Shown here: piece by piece, positions 18,016 to 27,300 of the stretch | Layout of the letters: every line of letters starts with the position of its first letter | How positions within the stretch are numbered: the first letter of the stretch is position 1 | Assembly: GCF_026967985.1 (NCBI RefSeq) | Contig: NZ_JAPVBJ010000001.1 | Coordinates: 551,493-615,492, forward strand | Length of the DNA: 64,000 nt | Source of the DNA: Modestobacter sp. VKM Ac-2984 | GTDB taxonomy: Bacteria; Actinomycetota; Actinomycetes; Mycobacteriales; Geodermatophilaceae | Reading direction: 5' to 3' | Made by a program: the position numbers and the translations under genes | Notes under the pieces: generated by a model | Databases searched by the model: none | What the model was told of the DNA's origin: nothing | Seen by the model: only the letters and a program-made list of their open reading frames with translations

Positions 18016-19029
18016 TCACCGGTCGGCGACGGCCGGGTCGCGCGGCAGGCCGAAGAGGTCGAACAGCCGGGTGTCCAGGAACGCCGTCATCCGGGTGATC
18101 CGCCCGTTGGCCGTGGTCAGCGCGTGAACGGCCCACGGCCGGTGGGCGCCGTCCGGACCGTTCGGCCGCCACTGGGCGAAGGCCGGGTTGCCGTTGAGCT
18201 CCAGCGGCACCACGTGCGAGCCCCGGCACTCTGCGCCGGGGCCGGCGAACCAGGTGCCGATGTCCGCGGCGCTGCGCAGCCACATCGCATAGGGCGGCAT
18301 GTCCATCACGGCGTCCTCGTGCAGCAGCTCGACCAGCGCCTCGATGTCGTAGCGGAGGAAGGCGTCCAGGTAACGGGCCAGCAGCTCGGCGTCCGGGGCG
18401 GCGACGTCCTGGTCGGGGGCCTTGTCGCGGGCCTGGTGTGCAGCGAGCGTGGCCCGGGCGCGCTGCAGCGCGCTGTTCGCGGCGGCGACGGACGTCTCGA
18501 GCAGCCCGGCCACCTCGTCGGCCTTCCAGCGGAGCACGTCCCGCAGGATCAGCACGGCCCGCTGGCGCGGCGGCAGCAGCTGCAGCGCGGCGACGAAGGC
18601 CAGCCGCACCGACTCCTTCTGCACCGCCAGGTCGGCCGGGTCGCCCCCCACGGGCAGGAGGGTGCGGTCCAGCGCCGGCTCGACCCACGCGCCGTCGGCG
18701 AGCACGCCGGCCAGCGAGGCCGGCACGGGGGCCGAGGACTCGTCGGAGAGATCGACCGGGAGCGCCCGGCGCTTGCGACCGTCGAGGGCGTCGAGGCAGA
18801 CGTTCGTGGCGATCCGGTACAGCCAGGAGCGCAGCGCCCCGCTGCCCTGCAGGCGGTCCAGCGACCGCCAGGCCCGGACCATCGTCTCCTGGACCGCGTC
18901 CTCTGCGTCGAACGAGGACCCGAGCATCCGGTAGCAGTACCCGGTGAGTTCGCGCCGGTGCTCGGCCAGCCGCGGCTCCAGCTCGGCGGCCGGGCCCGCA
19001 CCCGGCCGCTCGGTGACGACACCGGTCAT
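18016..19029 (-). CDS. ECF sigma factor with C-terminal SnoaL-like domain
   Basis: A 337-residue sigma-70 family protein. Region 2: LTGYCYRMLGSSFDAEDAVQ and RSWLYRIATNVCLDALDGRK; region 4: LLPPRQRAVLILRDVLRWKA then DEVAGLLETSVAAANSALQR. A SnoaL/NTF2-like tail (LLARYLDAFLRYDIEALVEL, MDMPPYAMWLRSA) fills the last ~130 residues. It fits the TIGR02960/SigG-like group, in which the tail is thought to replace an anti-sigma factor; none is encoded nearby. ATG 19029 has AGGAG 8 nt upstream. Targets unknown. Confidence 0.9.
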   Translation of the reverse strand: MTGVVTERPGAGPAAELEPRLAEHRRELTGYCYRMLGSSFDAEDAVQETMVRAWRSLDRLQGSGALRSWLYRIATNVCLDALDGRKRRALPVDLSDESSAPVPASLAGVLADGAWVEPALDRTLLPVGGDPADLAVQKESVRLAFVAALQLLPPRQRAVLILRDVLRWKADEVAGLLETSVAAANSALQRARATLAAHQARDKAPDQDVAAPDAELLARYLDAFLRYDIEALVELLHEDAVMDMPPYAMWLRSAADIGTWFAGPGAECRGSHVVPLELNGNPAFAQWRPNGPDGAHRPWAVHALTTANGRITRMTAFLDTRLFDLFGLPRDPAVADR

Positions 19030-19135
19030 CGCAGCACTCCTGCTCTCCGTCGTCGCCTGGTGGGCCCCGGACGAGGCGCGCTGCGACGTCCCGGCCGATC
19101 CTGCCCGAGGGCTACGACAGAGTGAAGGACTCGGG

Positions 19136-20959
19136 CTACTGGTAGGTGACCAGTTCCGGGGTCGGCTGCACCGTCTCGATGGTCTCCTCGGGAGAGATCA
19201 TCGGGACGTCCTCGTCGATGAAGTTCTTCCAGCCCCAGTACAGCGGCGCCGGGGCGTCCCGGTGCAGCACCTCCCAGGTGTCCTGCTTGGCCGGCTGGGA
19301 GCCCTGCCCGTCGACGTGCACCATGATCGCCAGCTCGTCCCGAGTGGTGTCCAGGCGCTCGCGGTCGATGATCATCCGCACCTGGAACTGGTGCAGCACC
19401 AGCAGCTTCTGCGGCAGGTCGTTCTCCCGGGTCAGGTCGGCCAGCCAGGTGACCACCTGGTTCACCTCGTCGACGCCCACCTGGCCGATCTGCCGCAGGT
19501 GCACCTCGCCCGGGTCCAGCCGCCACTCAGGGTCCAGCGCCAGTCCCACGTGGGGGTACTCCAGCAGGGACTGGTACTGCTTGGCCTGGGTCAGGAAGTC
19601 CGTCCGGCCGGGCTGCAGGTCCAGGACGACGTAGACGCCGGCCTCCGCCGCCGCCTCGATCCAGGGACGGAAGGTCTCCGGGTCGATCTCGGTCGAGTAG
19701 TTCCCGTCCGGACCGGCTTCGGCCGAGGCCACCGTCGCGATGATCTCGAACGCCGGGACGACGGGCGCCTCGACGAGGGGCGCGTACTGGGCGGCGTACT
19801 CCTGGGCGCGCTGGATGGCCCCCGGGAGGTCCTGCTCCCCGAGCAGTCCGAGCGCACCGGTGCCGGGGGTGCCGTACAGGGCGACCAGCAGCCGGCCGGG
19901 GAAGAGCAGCTGCCCGCCGCCGGGCAGCTGGGTGCCGGTCGCCGCGGTGTCCAGCTTCCAGTCGATCCCCGGCGCACCGGCCAGGTCGGCACCGAGGACG
20001 ACGACCGTCGGCTCGGCCGCGAGGCGCTCGACGACCGCCGCTGAGCCGCGCGGGTCGGTCATCCCGCCGGTGAGCAGCACCTCGGCGCCGGCGGCCCGGG
20101 CCGTCGCGATCCCGGCCAGCGACTGCGCGCCCCCGCTCGCCAGGACGACCACGTCCTCCAGCGGCTCGGCGCGCTGCACCTCGGGCAGCTCCCCCGTCGC
20201 CTCCACCGCCTCGGACTCCGACACCTCGGACTCCGACGCCTCCGTCTCGGACGCCTCGGACTCAGGGGCCTCGGCCTCAGGGGCCTCGGACTCAGGGGCC
20301 TCGGACTCAGGGGCCTCGGTCCCGGACGGGCTCGCCGGGGCCGGCGGGACCTCGGCCGTGAGGGCCGGGAGCGCATCCGGTGCCAGCGCGGCCACCGCTG
20401 CGGCCCGCTCCGCGTCGGGCACGGTCGTCGCCTCGGCCAGGTCCAGGCCGGTCGCCTCCTCCAGCGCCTCCGCATCGGCGGGGACGGTCACGACGTCGAC
20501 GTCGTCCGAGCCACCGGGGAGCAGGTCGGCGGCATCGCCGCCGACGGTGAGGACGGTCTGCACGCCGAGGCGGTCCAGCTCCGCCCCGAGGACGTCGGCC
20601 GGGTCGTCGGAGCCCAGCAGCAGGGGCACCCCGAGACCGACCGCCGCCACCGCCCCCAGCAGTTCCGCGTCGGCATCGCCGCTGCCGGCGATGACGGCGA
20701 CGTCCGAGCTGCTGAACAACGCACGGCTGGTCGAGACCGCGGCGGCCACCGGGTCGGTGTCGGGGACGAGCGTGCGTGCCGCCTCCGGAGCCGTGGCGAC
20801 GACCTCGGCCACGACCGGCTCGTCGGCGTCGCCGGAGCCGCTGGCCCCGGCGTCGTCGTCGGAGCCGGTGCACCCGGCGAGCACCAGCGCGGTGACCAGG
20901 GCGAGCGCCGGGACGGCGGGGCCGCGGGCGGGACGGGGCAGGACTGCGGTGCGGCGCAT
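19136..20959 (-). CDS. Surface lipoprotein with cell-wall-binding-repeat-like and TIM-barrel-like regions
   Basis: A 607-residue exported lipoprotein: signal peptide with lipobox LVLAGC (Cys29). Residues ~70-170 resemble cell-wall-binding repeat 2 modules (VAVIAGSGDADAELLGAVAA, TVLTVGGDAADLLPGG), and a second such block occurs at ~275-345 (VVVLASGGAQSLAGIATARA). Between them is an acidic Ser/Glu/Ala/Pro linker of repeated ESEAP units. The C-terminal ~260 residues (ALYGTPGTGALGLLG, FEIIATVASAEAGPDG, YVVLDLQPGRTDF, GLALDPEWRLDPGEV) look like a TIM-barrel hydrolase-like domain I cannot name. ATG 20959 has AGGAAG upstream. Confidence 0.7.
   Translation of the reverse strand: MRRTAVLPRPARGPAVPALALVTALVLAGCTGSDDDAGASGSGDADEPVVAEVVATAPEAARTLVPDTDPVAAAVSTSRALFSSSDVAVIAGSGDADAELLGAVAAVGLGVPLLLGSDDPADVLGAELDRLGVQTVLTVGGDAADLLPGGSDDVDVVTVPADAEALEEATGLDLAEATTVPDAERAAAVAALAPDALPALTAEVPPAPASPSGTEAPESEAPESEAPEAEAPESEASETEASESEVSESEAVEATGELPEVQRAEPLEDVVVLASGGAQSLAGIATARAAGAEVLLTGGMTDPRGSAAVVERLAAEPTVVVLGADLAGAPGIDWKLDTAATGTQLPGGGQLLFPGRLLVALYGTPGTGALGLLGEQDLPGAIQRAQEYAAQYAPLVEAPVVPAFEIIATVASAEAGPDGNYSTEIDPETFRPWIEAAAEAGVYVVLDLQPGRTDFLTQAKQYQSLLEYPHVGLALDPEWRLDPGEVHLRQIGQVGVDEVNQVVTWLADLTRENDLPQKLLVLHQFQVRMIIDRERLDTTRDELAIMVHVDGQGSQPAKQDTWEVLHRDAPAPLYWGWKNFIDEDVPMISPEETIETVQPTPELVTYQ
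20208..20325 (-). repeat. 15-bp tandem repeat encoding the ESEAP linker
   Basis: Plus-strand unit close to GGGGCCTCGGACTCA, about four near-perfect copies at 20264-20322 grading into diverged copies upstream. In frame with the lipoprotein gene, so copy-number change would lengthen or shorten the linker by five residues. Confidence 0.75.
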
Positions 20960-21203
20960 GGGCTACTTCCTGTGCCCGCGGCCACCAGGGAGCCGGGGTC
21001 CCGGGGCGGGCGGACACGAACACGGTCGGGGCTCACCGAGCGTAGATGCGACCGGCGCCGGTGCGATACCCGCCGGGTGGAGGGTCCTGGACACGGCCGG
21101 TCCGCGCCGGGAGCATCAGCGCCCGAGATGAGCGCCCACAGGTCGGGACAACCCGAGTCCGCACCGGCCAGCCAGCGGGCTGGGGCGGCACGTCGTCGCA
21201 GGT

Positions 21204-21209
21204 CAGGCT
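21204..21209 (+). promoter_or_regulatory. -10 element of the histidine kinase gene
   Basis: CAGGCT ending 7 nt before ATG 21217; no ribosome-binding site. Confidence 0.35.
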
Positions 21210-21216
21210 GGTCCGC

Positions 21217-22542
21217 ATGACGACGACCACCGCCGAGCCGCCCGCCCAGGCCGAGCACCCCGTGGTGCACGAGCCCCGGCGCGGCTGGTGGCGCCAGCTC
21301 GGCATGGACACCGGGTACGTGCTGGTCAACTTCTGGTTGTCGATCCTCGCGTTCGTCCTGGTGGTCACGCTGCTGACCGTCGGGGTGGTCACCCTGGGCA
21401 TCTGGATCGGGCTCCTGGTCCTGGTGCTGGCCCTGCTGGTCGCCCGCGCCTTCGCGACGTTGGAGCGGAGGCAACTGCCCGACGTCCTGCGGAGGGAACT
21501 GCCCCGACCGGTCTACCGGCGCACGCAGCCGGATGCCCCGCTGCTGCGCCGACTGATCACCCCGCTGCGCGACCCCCAGTCCTGGCTCGACGTCCTGCAC
21601 GCCGTGCTGCACATGACCGTGTCGATCCCCGTCTTCGTCGTGACGGTCGTCTGGTGGGCGATGGCACTGGCCGGTCTGACCTCCATGACGTGGGACTGGT
21701 CGATCCCCTACGACGAGTCGGGGCAGGCGGCGAACTACACGTTCCCCGAGCTCATCGGGCTGGCCGACAGCTCCACCAACCGGGTGCTGCTCTACACCGC
21801 GATCGGGATCCTGTTCGCGCTGACGCTGCCCGCGGTGGTCCGGGGGTGCGCCCTCGCCGAGGCACAGCTCGGCCGGGTGCTGCTGACCTCCCGGGCCGCC
21901 ACCCAGGCCGAGATCGGCCGGCTGTCGGAGGGCCGGGACGCCGCGGTCGCGGCCGAGGCGGTGGCCCTGCGCCGGCTGGAGCGGGACATCCACGACGGCC
22001 CCCAGCAGCGGCTGGTCCGGCTGAGCATGGACCTGCACCGGGCCCGCCGGATGGTCGACAGCGACCCCGACGGCGCCCGGGCGACGCTGGACGAGGCGGC
22101 GGTGCAGACCCGGGAGACGCTGGAGGAACTGCGGGCGCTGTCCCGCGGCATCGCGCCCCCGGTGCTGGCCGACCGCGGCCTGGCCGCCGCGCTCGCCGCG
22201 CTCGCGGCCCGCTCCCCCGTCCCCGTGGAGCTCGCCTGCGCCCTGCCGCCGGGGCAGCGGCTGACGCCCCCCGTTGAGAACTCCGCGTACTTCCTGGTCA
22301 GCGAGGCGCTGGCGAACGTCGCCAAGCACAGCGAGGCGACCGTGAGCCGGGTGACGGTGGTCTGCGAGCACGACCGGCTGCGGGTGGTGGTCGAGGACGA
22401 CGGCCGCGGCGGCGCGGTGCTCGCCCCCGGTCACGGACTGGCCGGGCTCACCGACCGGCTGCGGGCGGTCGACGGGGTGCTGACCGTGGACAGCCCGCGC
22501 GGCGGGCCGACCCGGCTGATCGGCGAGCTGCCGTGCCGGTGA
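21217..22542 (+). CDS. Sensor histidine kinase (NarL-partner type)
   Basis: A 441-residue membrane kinase. The N-terminal sensor region has four hydrophobic segments (two at ~35-75 and one each near 135-165 and 190-215), as in the actinobacterial 'putative sensor' kinases. The HisKA_3 dimerisation motif is LERDIHDGPQQRLVRLSMDL, with phospho-acceptor His259; the HATPase_c domain carries NVAKHSEAT (N box) and DDGRGGAVLAPGHGLAGLTDR. It is followed by its response regulator. The start is ATG 21217 rather than 21046 because the upstream extension is not membrane-like and the -10 box fits. The ligand is unknown. Confidence 0.9.
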   Translation: MTTTTAEPPAQAEHPVVHEPRRGWWRQLGMDTGYVLVNFWLSILAFVLVVTLLTVGVVTLGIWIGLLVLVLALLVARAFATLERRQLPDVLRRELPRPVYRRTQPDAPLLRRLITPLRDPQSWLDVLHAVLHMTVSIPVFVVTVVWWAMALAGLTSMTWDWSIPYDESGQAANYTFPELIGLADSSTNRVLLYTAIGILFALTLPAVVRGCALAEAQLGRVLLTSRAATQAEIGRLSEGRDAAVAAEAVALRRLERDIHDGPQQRLVRLSMDLHRARRMVDSDPDGARATLDEAAVQTRETLEELRALSRGIAPPVLADRGLAAALAALAARSPVPVELACALPPGQRLTPPVENSAYFLVSEALANVAKHSEATVSRVTVVCEHDRLRVVVEDDGRGGAVLAPGHGLAGLTDRLRAVDGVLTVDSPRGGPTRLIGELPCR

Positions 22543-22559
22543 CCGAGGGAGGGCCCCGG

Positions 22560-23204
22560 ATGCGGGTCGTGCTGGCCGAGGACTCCGTGCTGCTCCGGGA
22601 GGGCCTGGTGCGGCTGCTCGGTGAGGCGGGGACCGAGGTGGTGGCCGCCGTCGCCGACGGGCCGTCACTGGTCCGTGCGGTGGTGGAACACCGGCCGGAC
22701 GTCGCCGTCGTCGACGTCCGGATGCCCCCGACGCACACCGACGAGGGGCTGCGGGCCGCGGTGGAGGCGCGCCGCGCCGTCCCGAGCACCGCGGTGCTGG
22801 TGCTCTCCCAGTACGTGGAGGTCGCCTACGCCGACGAGCTGCTCGCCGACGGCGCCGGCGGCGTCGGGTACCTGCTCAAGGACCGGGTCGCGCAGGTGGA
22901 CCAGTTCCTGACCGCTCTGGACGACGTCGTGGCCGGCGGCACCGTGCTCGACCCGCAGGTGGTCGCCCAGCTGTTCGCCCGGCGCCGGCGCGACGACCCG
23001 GTGCGCGCCCTGTCCCCGCGGGAGCGGGAGGTGCTGGGGCTGATCGCCGAGGGGCACTCCAACGCCGCGATCGCCCGGGAGCTCGTCGTCACCCTGGGCG
23101 CGGTGGAGAAGCACACCCAGCACATCTTCGCCAAGCTGGGCCTGGCCCAGGACGAGGACCAGCACCGCCGGGTGATGGCCACCCTGGCCTACCTGCGCAG
23201 CTGA
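22560..23204 (+). CDS. NarL/FixJ-family response regulator
   Basis: A 214-residue regulator: receiver with acidic pair Glu7-Asp8, phospho-acceptor Asp52 (PDVAVVDVRMPP) and conserved Lys (GYLLKDR); C-terminal LuxR-type HTH (LSPREREVLGLIAEGHSNAA then IARELVVTLGAVEKHTQHIF). All phosphotransfer residues are present. ATG 22560 is preceded by GAGGGAGG; GTG 22533 would overlap the kinase gene by 10 nt. It may regulate the MMPL transporter downstream, but a convergent gene lies between. Confidence 0.93.
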   Translation: MRVVLAEDSVLLREGLVRLLGEAGTEVVAAVADGPSLVRAVVEHRPDVAVVDVRMPPTHTDEGLRAAVEARRAVPSTAVLVLSQYVEVAYADELLADGAGGVGYLLKDRVAQVDQFLTALDDVVAGGTVLDPQVVAQLFARRRRDDPVRALSPREREVLGLIAEGHSNAAIARELVVTLGAVEKHTQHIFAKLGLAQDEDQHRRVMATLAYLRS

Positions 23205-23225
23205 CCACGGGCCGCCGGCGCGGGC

Positions 23226-23576
23226 TCATCCGCCGGCTGCGGCGTCGAAGGCCGCCCGCAGCCGGGCCGGGGCCCGCTGTCGCCACGCCTCGGTGAGCAG
23301 CTCGGCCAGCTCCGCCCGGTCGACGGCCGCGAGCTGGACCACGACCATGCTGCTGTTCCGGTAGTGGTGCGGCACCGAGAACACCGCCGGGCGTCCCGCG
23401 GCCAGCTCGGCGTTCTCCCCGGGCGCCAGCCGGATCGCCACCCACTCCTCCGCCGGGGGCATCGACGCGAAGACCTTGTCGCGCACCCGCAGGCAGGCCA
23501 TGTCCCAGGCCGGTCGCTCGGTGGCCTCCGGCAGGGCCAGGGCGATCGCGCGGACGTCGTCGGGGGTGGCTGGCAT
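23226..23576 (-). CDS. MmcQ/YjbR-family DNA-binding-fold protein
   Basis: A 116-residue CyaY-fold protein (MPATPDDVRAIALALPEATE, ACLRVRDKVFASMP, VSVPHHYRNSSMVVVQL-like core). The family was named from a mitomycin cluster and has a YjbR fold; most members are uncharacterised. ATG 23576 is chosen because a CACCCT box (23588-23583) lies 6 nt before it and an earlier start would add non-family residues. It faces the response-regulator gene tail-to-tail. Confidence 0.85.
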   Translation of the reverse strand: MPATPDDVRAIALALPEATERPAWDMACLRVRDKVFASMPPAEEWVAIRLAPGENAELAAGRPAVFSVPHHYRNSSMVVVQLAAVDRAELAELLTEAWRQRAPARLRAAFDAAAGG

Positions 23577-23582
23577 GGCGGC

Positions 23583-23588
23583 AGGGTG
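23583..23588 (-). promoter_or_regulatory. -10-like element of the MmcQ/YjbR gene
   Basis: CACCCT on the minus strand, 6 nt before ATG 23576. A weaker match than the TANNNT sites. Confidence 0.3.
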
Positions 23589-23771
23589 CCACCGACCACC
23601 GGTCATCGACCACCAGCAAGAACACGGCCCTCGTCGGGCTGACCGGCACCCCGAGGTGGTGCCAGCCCGACCTCGTTCGGGGGGTCAGCGGCAACGACAT
23701 GATCATCTCCGGCCGCGAGGCTCGGTCCAGCGACGCCGCACCCGGCGGCGCCCGAGCTGGAAGGCCTCACC

Positions 23772-25985
23772 GTGAGCGTCCCCGTGCTGACCACCCTGCC
23801 CGACACCGCGCCCCCTCCTCCCCCACGGGACGGGTTCGCCGTCCGGGTCGCCCGGTGGAGCGCCACCCACCGCTGGACCGTCGTCGGTCTCTGGGTGCTG
23901 GCGGTCGCGCTGGCCGTCGTCATCGGCGGCGTCACCGGCACCAAGACGCTCACCGCTGCGCAGAGCGGCAGCGGCGAGTCCGGCCGCGCCGACGTCGTCC
24001 TGGACGGCGCCGGGTTCCCCGACCCGCCGACCGAGCAGGTGCTCGTGCAGACCCGCGACGGCTCGGCGATCGGCGCCGAGGGCACCGCGGCCGCCGCGGA
24101 CGTCACCGCCGCCGTCCGCGGGCTGGACGAGGTGGCCGCCGTCGGCGACCCGGTCGCCTCCGCCGACGGGACGGCGCTGCTGGTGCCGGTCACCCTCGAC
24201 GTCGGGGACCGCACCGGCTCGGCCGCCGACGACGCGGCCGCCGACGCGGTGCAGCCGGTGCTCGACGCGGTCGCCGGCGTGCAGGCCGACCACCCGGAGC
24301 TGCGGGTCGTCGAGTCCGGCGGGAGCTCGCTGGACGCCGTCGTCGGCGAGCAGCTGGAGGAGGACTTCCTGCGCGCGGAGCTGCTGAGCCTGCCGGTGAC
24401 GCTGGTCGTGCTGCTGGTGGCCTTCGGTGCCCTGTTCGCCGCCGGCGTGCCGCTGCTGCTGGGGCTCACCGCCGTCGGGGGCGCCCTCGGGCTGGTGTCC
24501 CTGGTCTCCCAGCTGACCCCCGTCGATGCGAGCACCGCCAGCGTCGTGCTGCTGATCGGCATGGCCGTCGGGGTGGACTACGCGTTGTTCTACGTCCGGC
24601 GGGCCCGGGAGGAACGGCGGCACGGCGCACCCACCGCGCTGGCCGTCGAGCTGGCCGCCGCCACCTCCGGGCGGGCCGTGCTCACCTCCGGCCTCGCCGT
24701 CGCGGTGGCGATGGCGGGCATGTACCTGGCCGGGAGCCCGGTGTTCACCTCGTTCGCGACCGGCACGATCCTCGTGGTGCTCGTGTCGGTGATCGGCTCC
24801 CTGACCGTGCTGCCGGCGACGCTTGCGCTGCTGGGGCGGGGCATCGAGCGGCCGCGGGTCCCGCTGCTGGGCCGGCTGGTGGGCCGCTCGGACGACAGCC
24901 GGGTCTGGTCCGCCGTCGTCCGGCGGGTGGTGTCCCGGCCGCGGACCTCGCTGGCGGTGGGGGTGGCCACGCTGCTGGCGGTGGCCGCGCCGGCGATCGG
25001 CATGGCCACCTCCAACCCCGGCATCGACGCGCTCTCCCGGGACAGCGAGGTGGTCCGGGCCTACGACGCCATCGCCACGGCCTTCCCGCAGGAGGGCAGC
25101 ACCGACCAGGTCGTCGTCTGGCGCACCGACGGGCAGCGGCTCGACGTCCCCGCCGTCCAGGACGCCGCCGACGAGCTGGTCGCCCGGCTGCCGGACGGCA
25201 CGGCCGCCGGTGAGCTCGAGGTCAGCCCCGGCGGCACGGTCGCCCGGCTGTCGGTGGCGGGTGCCGGTGCGGCCGGCAGCGAGGAGGCCCGGGCCGGGCT
25301 CACCCAGCTGCGGGAGGACCTCGTGCCGGCCACGCTCGGTTCCGTGTCCGGCACGGCCACGGCCGTCACCGGGGCCACCGCCGGGGACGCCGACTTCAGC
25401 GACACGATGGCGCAGCGACTGCCGATCGTGATCGGGTTCGTGCTCGCGCTGACCGTCGTCGTGCTGACCGTGGCGTTCCGGTCACTGGCGGTCGCGCTGA
25501 TCGCCGCCGTCCTCACCCTGCTGTCGGTGGGCGCCGCGTACGGCGTGCTGGTGCTGGTCTTCCAGTCGACCTGGGCCGAGGGCCTGCTCGGCTTCACCTC
25601 CACCGGCGCGATCGTCTCCTGGATCCCGCTCTTCCTGTTCGTGGTGCTCTTCGGGCTGTCGATGGACTACCACGTGTTCGTGGTCTCCCGGGTCCGCGAG
25701 GCGGCCCGGGCCGGCATCCCGATCCAGCTGGCGGTGACCACCGGGGTCTCCCGCTCGGCCGGGGTGGTCACCAGCGCCGCGGTGGTCATGGTGGCGGTGT
25801 TCAGCATCTTCGCGACGCTGTCGATGCTGGAGTTCAAGCAGCTGGGGGTGGGCCTGGCGGTCGCGGTGCTGATCGACGCGACGCTGGTCCGCGGGGTGCT
25901 GCTGCCGGCGGCGATGGCGGTGCTGGGCGAGCGGACCTGGTGGCTGCCGCGGTGGCTGGGCTGGCTGCCGGCCGCCAGCCACTGA
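23772..25985 (+). CDS. MMPL/RND-family transporter
   Basis: A 737-residue membrane protein with the MMPL layout: one N-terminal TM, a ~150-residue external domain, five TMs (VTLVVLLVAFGALFAAGVPL..., VVLLIGMAVGVDYALFYVRR), then the same pattern repeated (VIGFVLALTVVVLTVAFRSL..., VVLFGLSMDYHVFVVSRVRE). The GxxxDY motifs GVDYALF and SMDYHVF, which relay protons in the family, are present in both halves. Likely exports lipids, siderophores or drugs. GTG 23772 follows GGAAGG. No partner genes identify the substrate. Confidence 0.92.
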   Translation: MSVPVLTTLPDTAPPPPPRDGFAVRVARWSATHRWTVVGLWVLAVALAVVIGGVTGTKTLTAAQSGSGESGRADVVLDGAGFPDPPTEQVLVQTRDGSAIGAEGTAAAADVTAAVRGLDEVAAVGDPVASADGTALLVPVTLDVGDRTGSAADDAAADAVQPVLDAVAGVQADHPELRVVESGGSSLDAVVGEQLEEDFLRAELLSLPVTLVVLLVAFGALFAAGVPLLLGLTAVGGALGLVSLVSQLTPVDASTASVVLLIGMAVGVDYALFYVRRAREERRHGAPTALAVELAAATSGRAVLTSGLAVAVAMAGMYLAGSPVFTSFATGTILVVLVSVIGSLTVLPATLALLGRGIERPRVPLLGRLVGRSDDSRVWSAVVRRVVSRPRTSLAVGVATLLAVAAPAIGMATSNPGIDALSRDSEVVRAYDAIATAFPQEGSTDQVVVWRTDGQRLDVPAVQDAADELVARLPDGTAAGELEVSPGGTVARLSVAGAGAAGSEEARAGLTQLREDLVPATLGSVSGTATAVTGATAGDADFSDTMAQRLPIVIGFVLALTVVVLTVAFRSLAVALIAAVLTLLSVGAAYGVLVLVFQSTWAEGLLGFTSTGAIVSWIPLFLFVVLFGLSMDYHVFVVSRVREAARAGIPIQLAVTTGVSRSAGVVTSAAVVMVAVFSIFATLSMLEFKQLGVGLAVAVLIDATLVRGVLLPAAMAVLGERTWWLPRWLGWLPAASH

Positions 25986-26045
25986 GGCACTGGCACGCAG
26001 ACCGCATGGCCCGGAACTGGTTGGCCGACCGTCGTCCCCGCCGGG

Positions 26046-26051
26046 TAGACA
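26046..26051 (+). promoter_or_regulatory. -10-like element of the Eis-family gene
   Basis: TAGACA, 6 nt before GTG 26058; it lacks the final T of TANNNT. Confidence 0.3.
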
Positions 26052-26057
26052 CCTCCC

Positions 26058-27299
26058 GTGACCGACATCGCCGACCAGCTCCGCCCCATCACCACCGAGG
26101 AGTGGCCGCGCTTCGTCCGCGGCATGCGCACCACCTTCGGCCACGACCACTCCGGCCCGTACCTGGACTCCCCGTCCCCGACGGCCGAGCTGGACCGCTC
26201 GCTCGCCCTGTTCGACGGCGAGCGGGTGGCGGCCACCGCCGGGGTCTACAGCCTGGAGATGTCCGTGCCGGGCGCGGTGGTGCCGACGGCGGGCGTCACC
26301 TGGGTGACCGTCTCCCCCACCCACCGGCGGCGCGGGGTGCTGACGGCGATCATGCGGCGCCAGCTGGACGAGGTGCACGCGGCCGGCCGCGAACCGGTCG
26401 CGGCGCTGTGGGCCGCCGAGTGGCCGATCTACGGCCGGTTCGGGTACGCGCCGGCCGCCCGGCGGGGCGGCTGGACCGGGCTGACCGAACGGCTGCGCCT
26501 GCGACCGGACGTCGACTGCGGCACCGGCACCGTGCAGCTGGTCGGGGTCGAGGAGTTCCGCCCGGCGGCCGCGGCGCTGCACGAGCAGGTGCGTCGGTCG
26601 GTGCCGGGCAACATGGCCCGGGACGAGCGGTGGTGGGAGCGGCGGCTGCACGACTCCGCCGAGTCCGCCGCCGGAGGTCCGCCCCGCCAGCTGGCGCTGC
26701 ACACCGAGGCCGACGGGACGGTCACCGGCTTCGCGAGCTACCGGGTGCGGGCCTCCTGGACCGACACCAGCGAGCCCGACGGCACGCTGACCGTCGAGGA
26801 GGTCCGGGCGACCAGCCCGACCAGCTACGCCGCGCTGTGGCGCTTCCTGCTCGGGCACGACCTCATGCGCATGATCGAGTACCCGCGCGGCTCCGCCGAC
26901 GATCCGCTGCCGCACCTGCTGGTGGACGGGCGGGCGTGGCACGCCCGCCCGGTCGATGCGCTGTGGGTGCGGCTGGTCGACGTGGGCGCTGCGCTCTCCG
27001 CCCGCCGGTACCCGGCCCGGTTGGACATGGTGTTCGAGGTGCGCGATCGGTTCTGTGACTGGAACGACGGACGCTGGCACGTCTGGGGCCACCCGGCCGG
27101 TGCTTACAGTGACCGTACCGACCGCGACCCGGACCTGGTCCTGGACGTCGACGCGCTGGCAGCGGCCTACCTCGGCGGTGTCTCCCTGGCCGCCCTGCAG
27201 GCCGCCGGCCGGGTGACCGAGATCAGCCCGGGCGCGGTGACCCAGGCGTCGACGGCCTTCGGCTGGCCGGTCGAGCCCTGGTGCCCCGACGACTTCTGA
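26058..27299 (+). CDS. Eis-family GNAT N-acetyltransferase
   Basis: A 413-residue acetyltransferase of the Eis type, which acetylates amines, including aminoglycosides in some species. The acetyl-CoA loop VSPTHRRRGVLTAIM (residues 85-99), the proposed general acid in IYGRFGY (Tyr125) and the C-terminal Phe413 carboxylate (PWCPDDF), known from Eis to act as base, are all in place. The C-terminal third is SCP2-like. GTG 26058 fits the family N-terminus. The natural substrate cannot be inferred. It ends 1 nt before repeat copy A. Confidence 0.9.
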   Translation: MTDIADQLRPITTEEWPRFVRGMRTTFGHDHSGPYLDSPSPTAELDRSLALFDGERVAATAGVYSLEMSVPGAVVPTAGVTWVTVSPTHRRRGVLTAIMRRQLDEVHAAGREPVAALWAAEWPIYGRFGYAPAARRGGWTGLTERLRLRPDVDCGTGTVQLVGVEEFRPAAAALHEQVRRSVPGNMARDERWWERRLHDSAESAAGGPPRQLALHTEADGTVTGFASYRVRASWTDTSEPDGTLTVEEVRATSPTSYAALWRFLLGHDLMRMIEYPRGSADDPLPHLLVDGRAWHARPVDALWVRLVDVGAALSARRYPARLDMVFEVRDRFCDWNDGRWHVWGHPAGAYSDRTDRDPDLVLDVDALAAAYLGGVSLAALQAAGRVTEISPGAVTQASTAFGWPVEPWCPDDF

Positions 27300-27300
27300 C

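Noticed and set aside
20488-22668. 726-codon minus-strand frame over the histidine kinase
   Set aside because: Shadow of the kinase and response-regulator genes on the plus strand, with Arg/Gln/Pro-rich nonsense composition.
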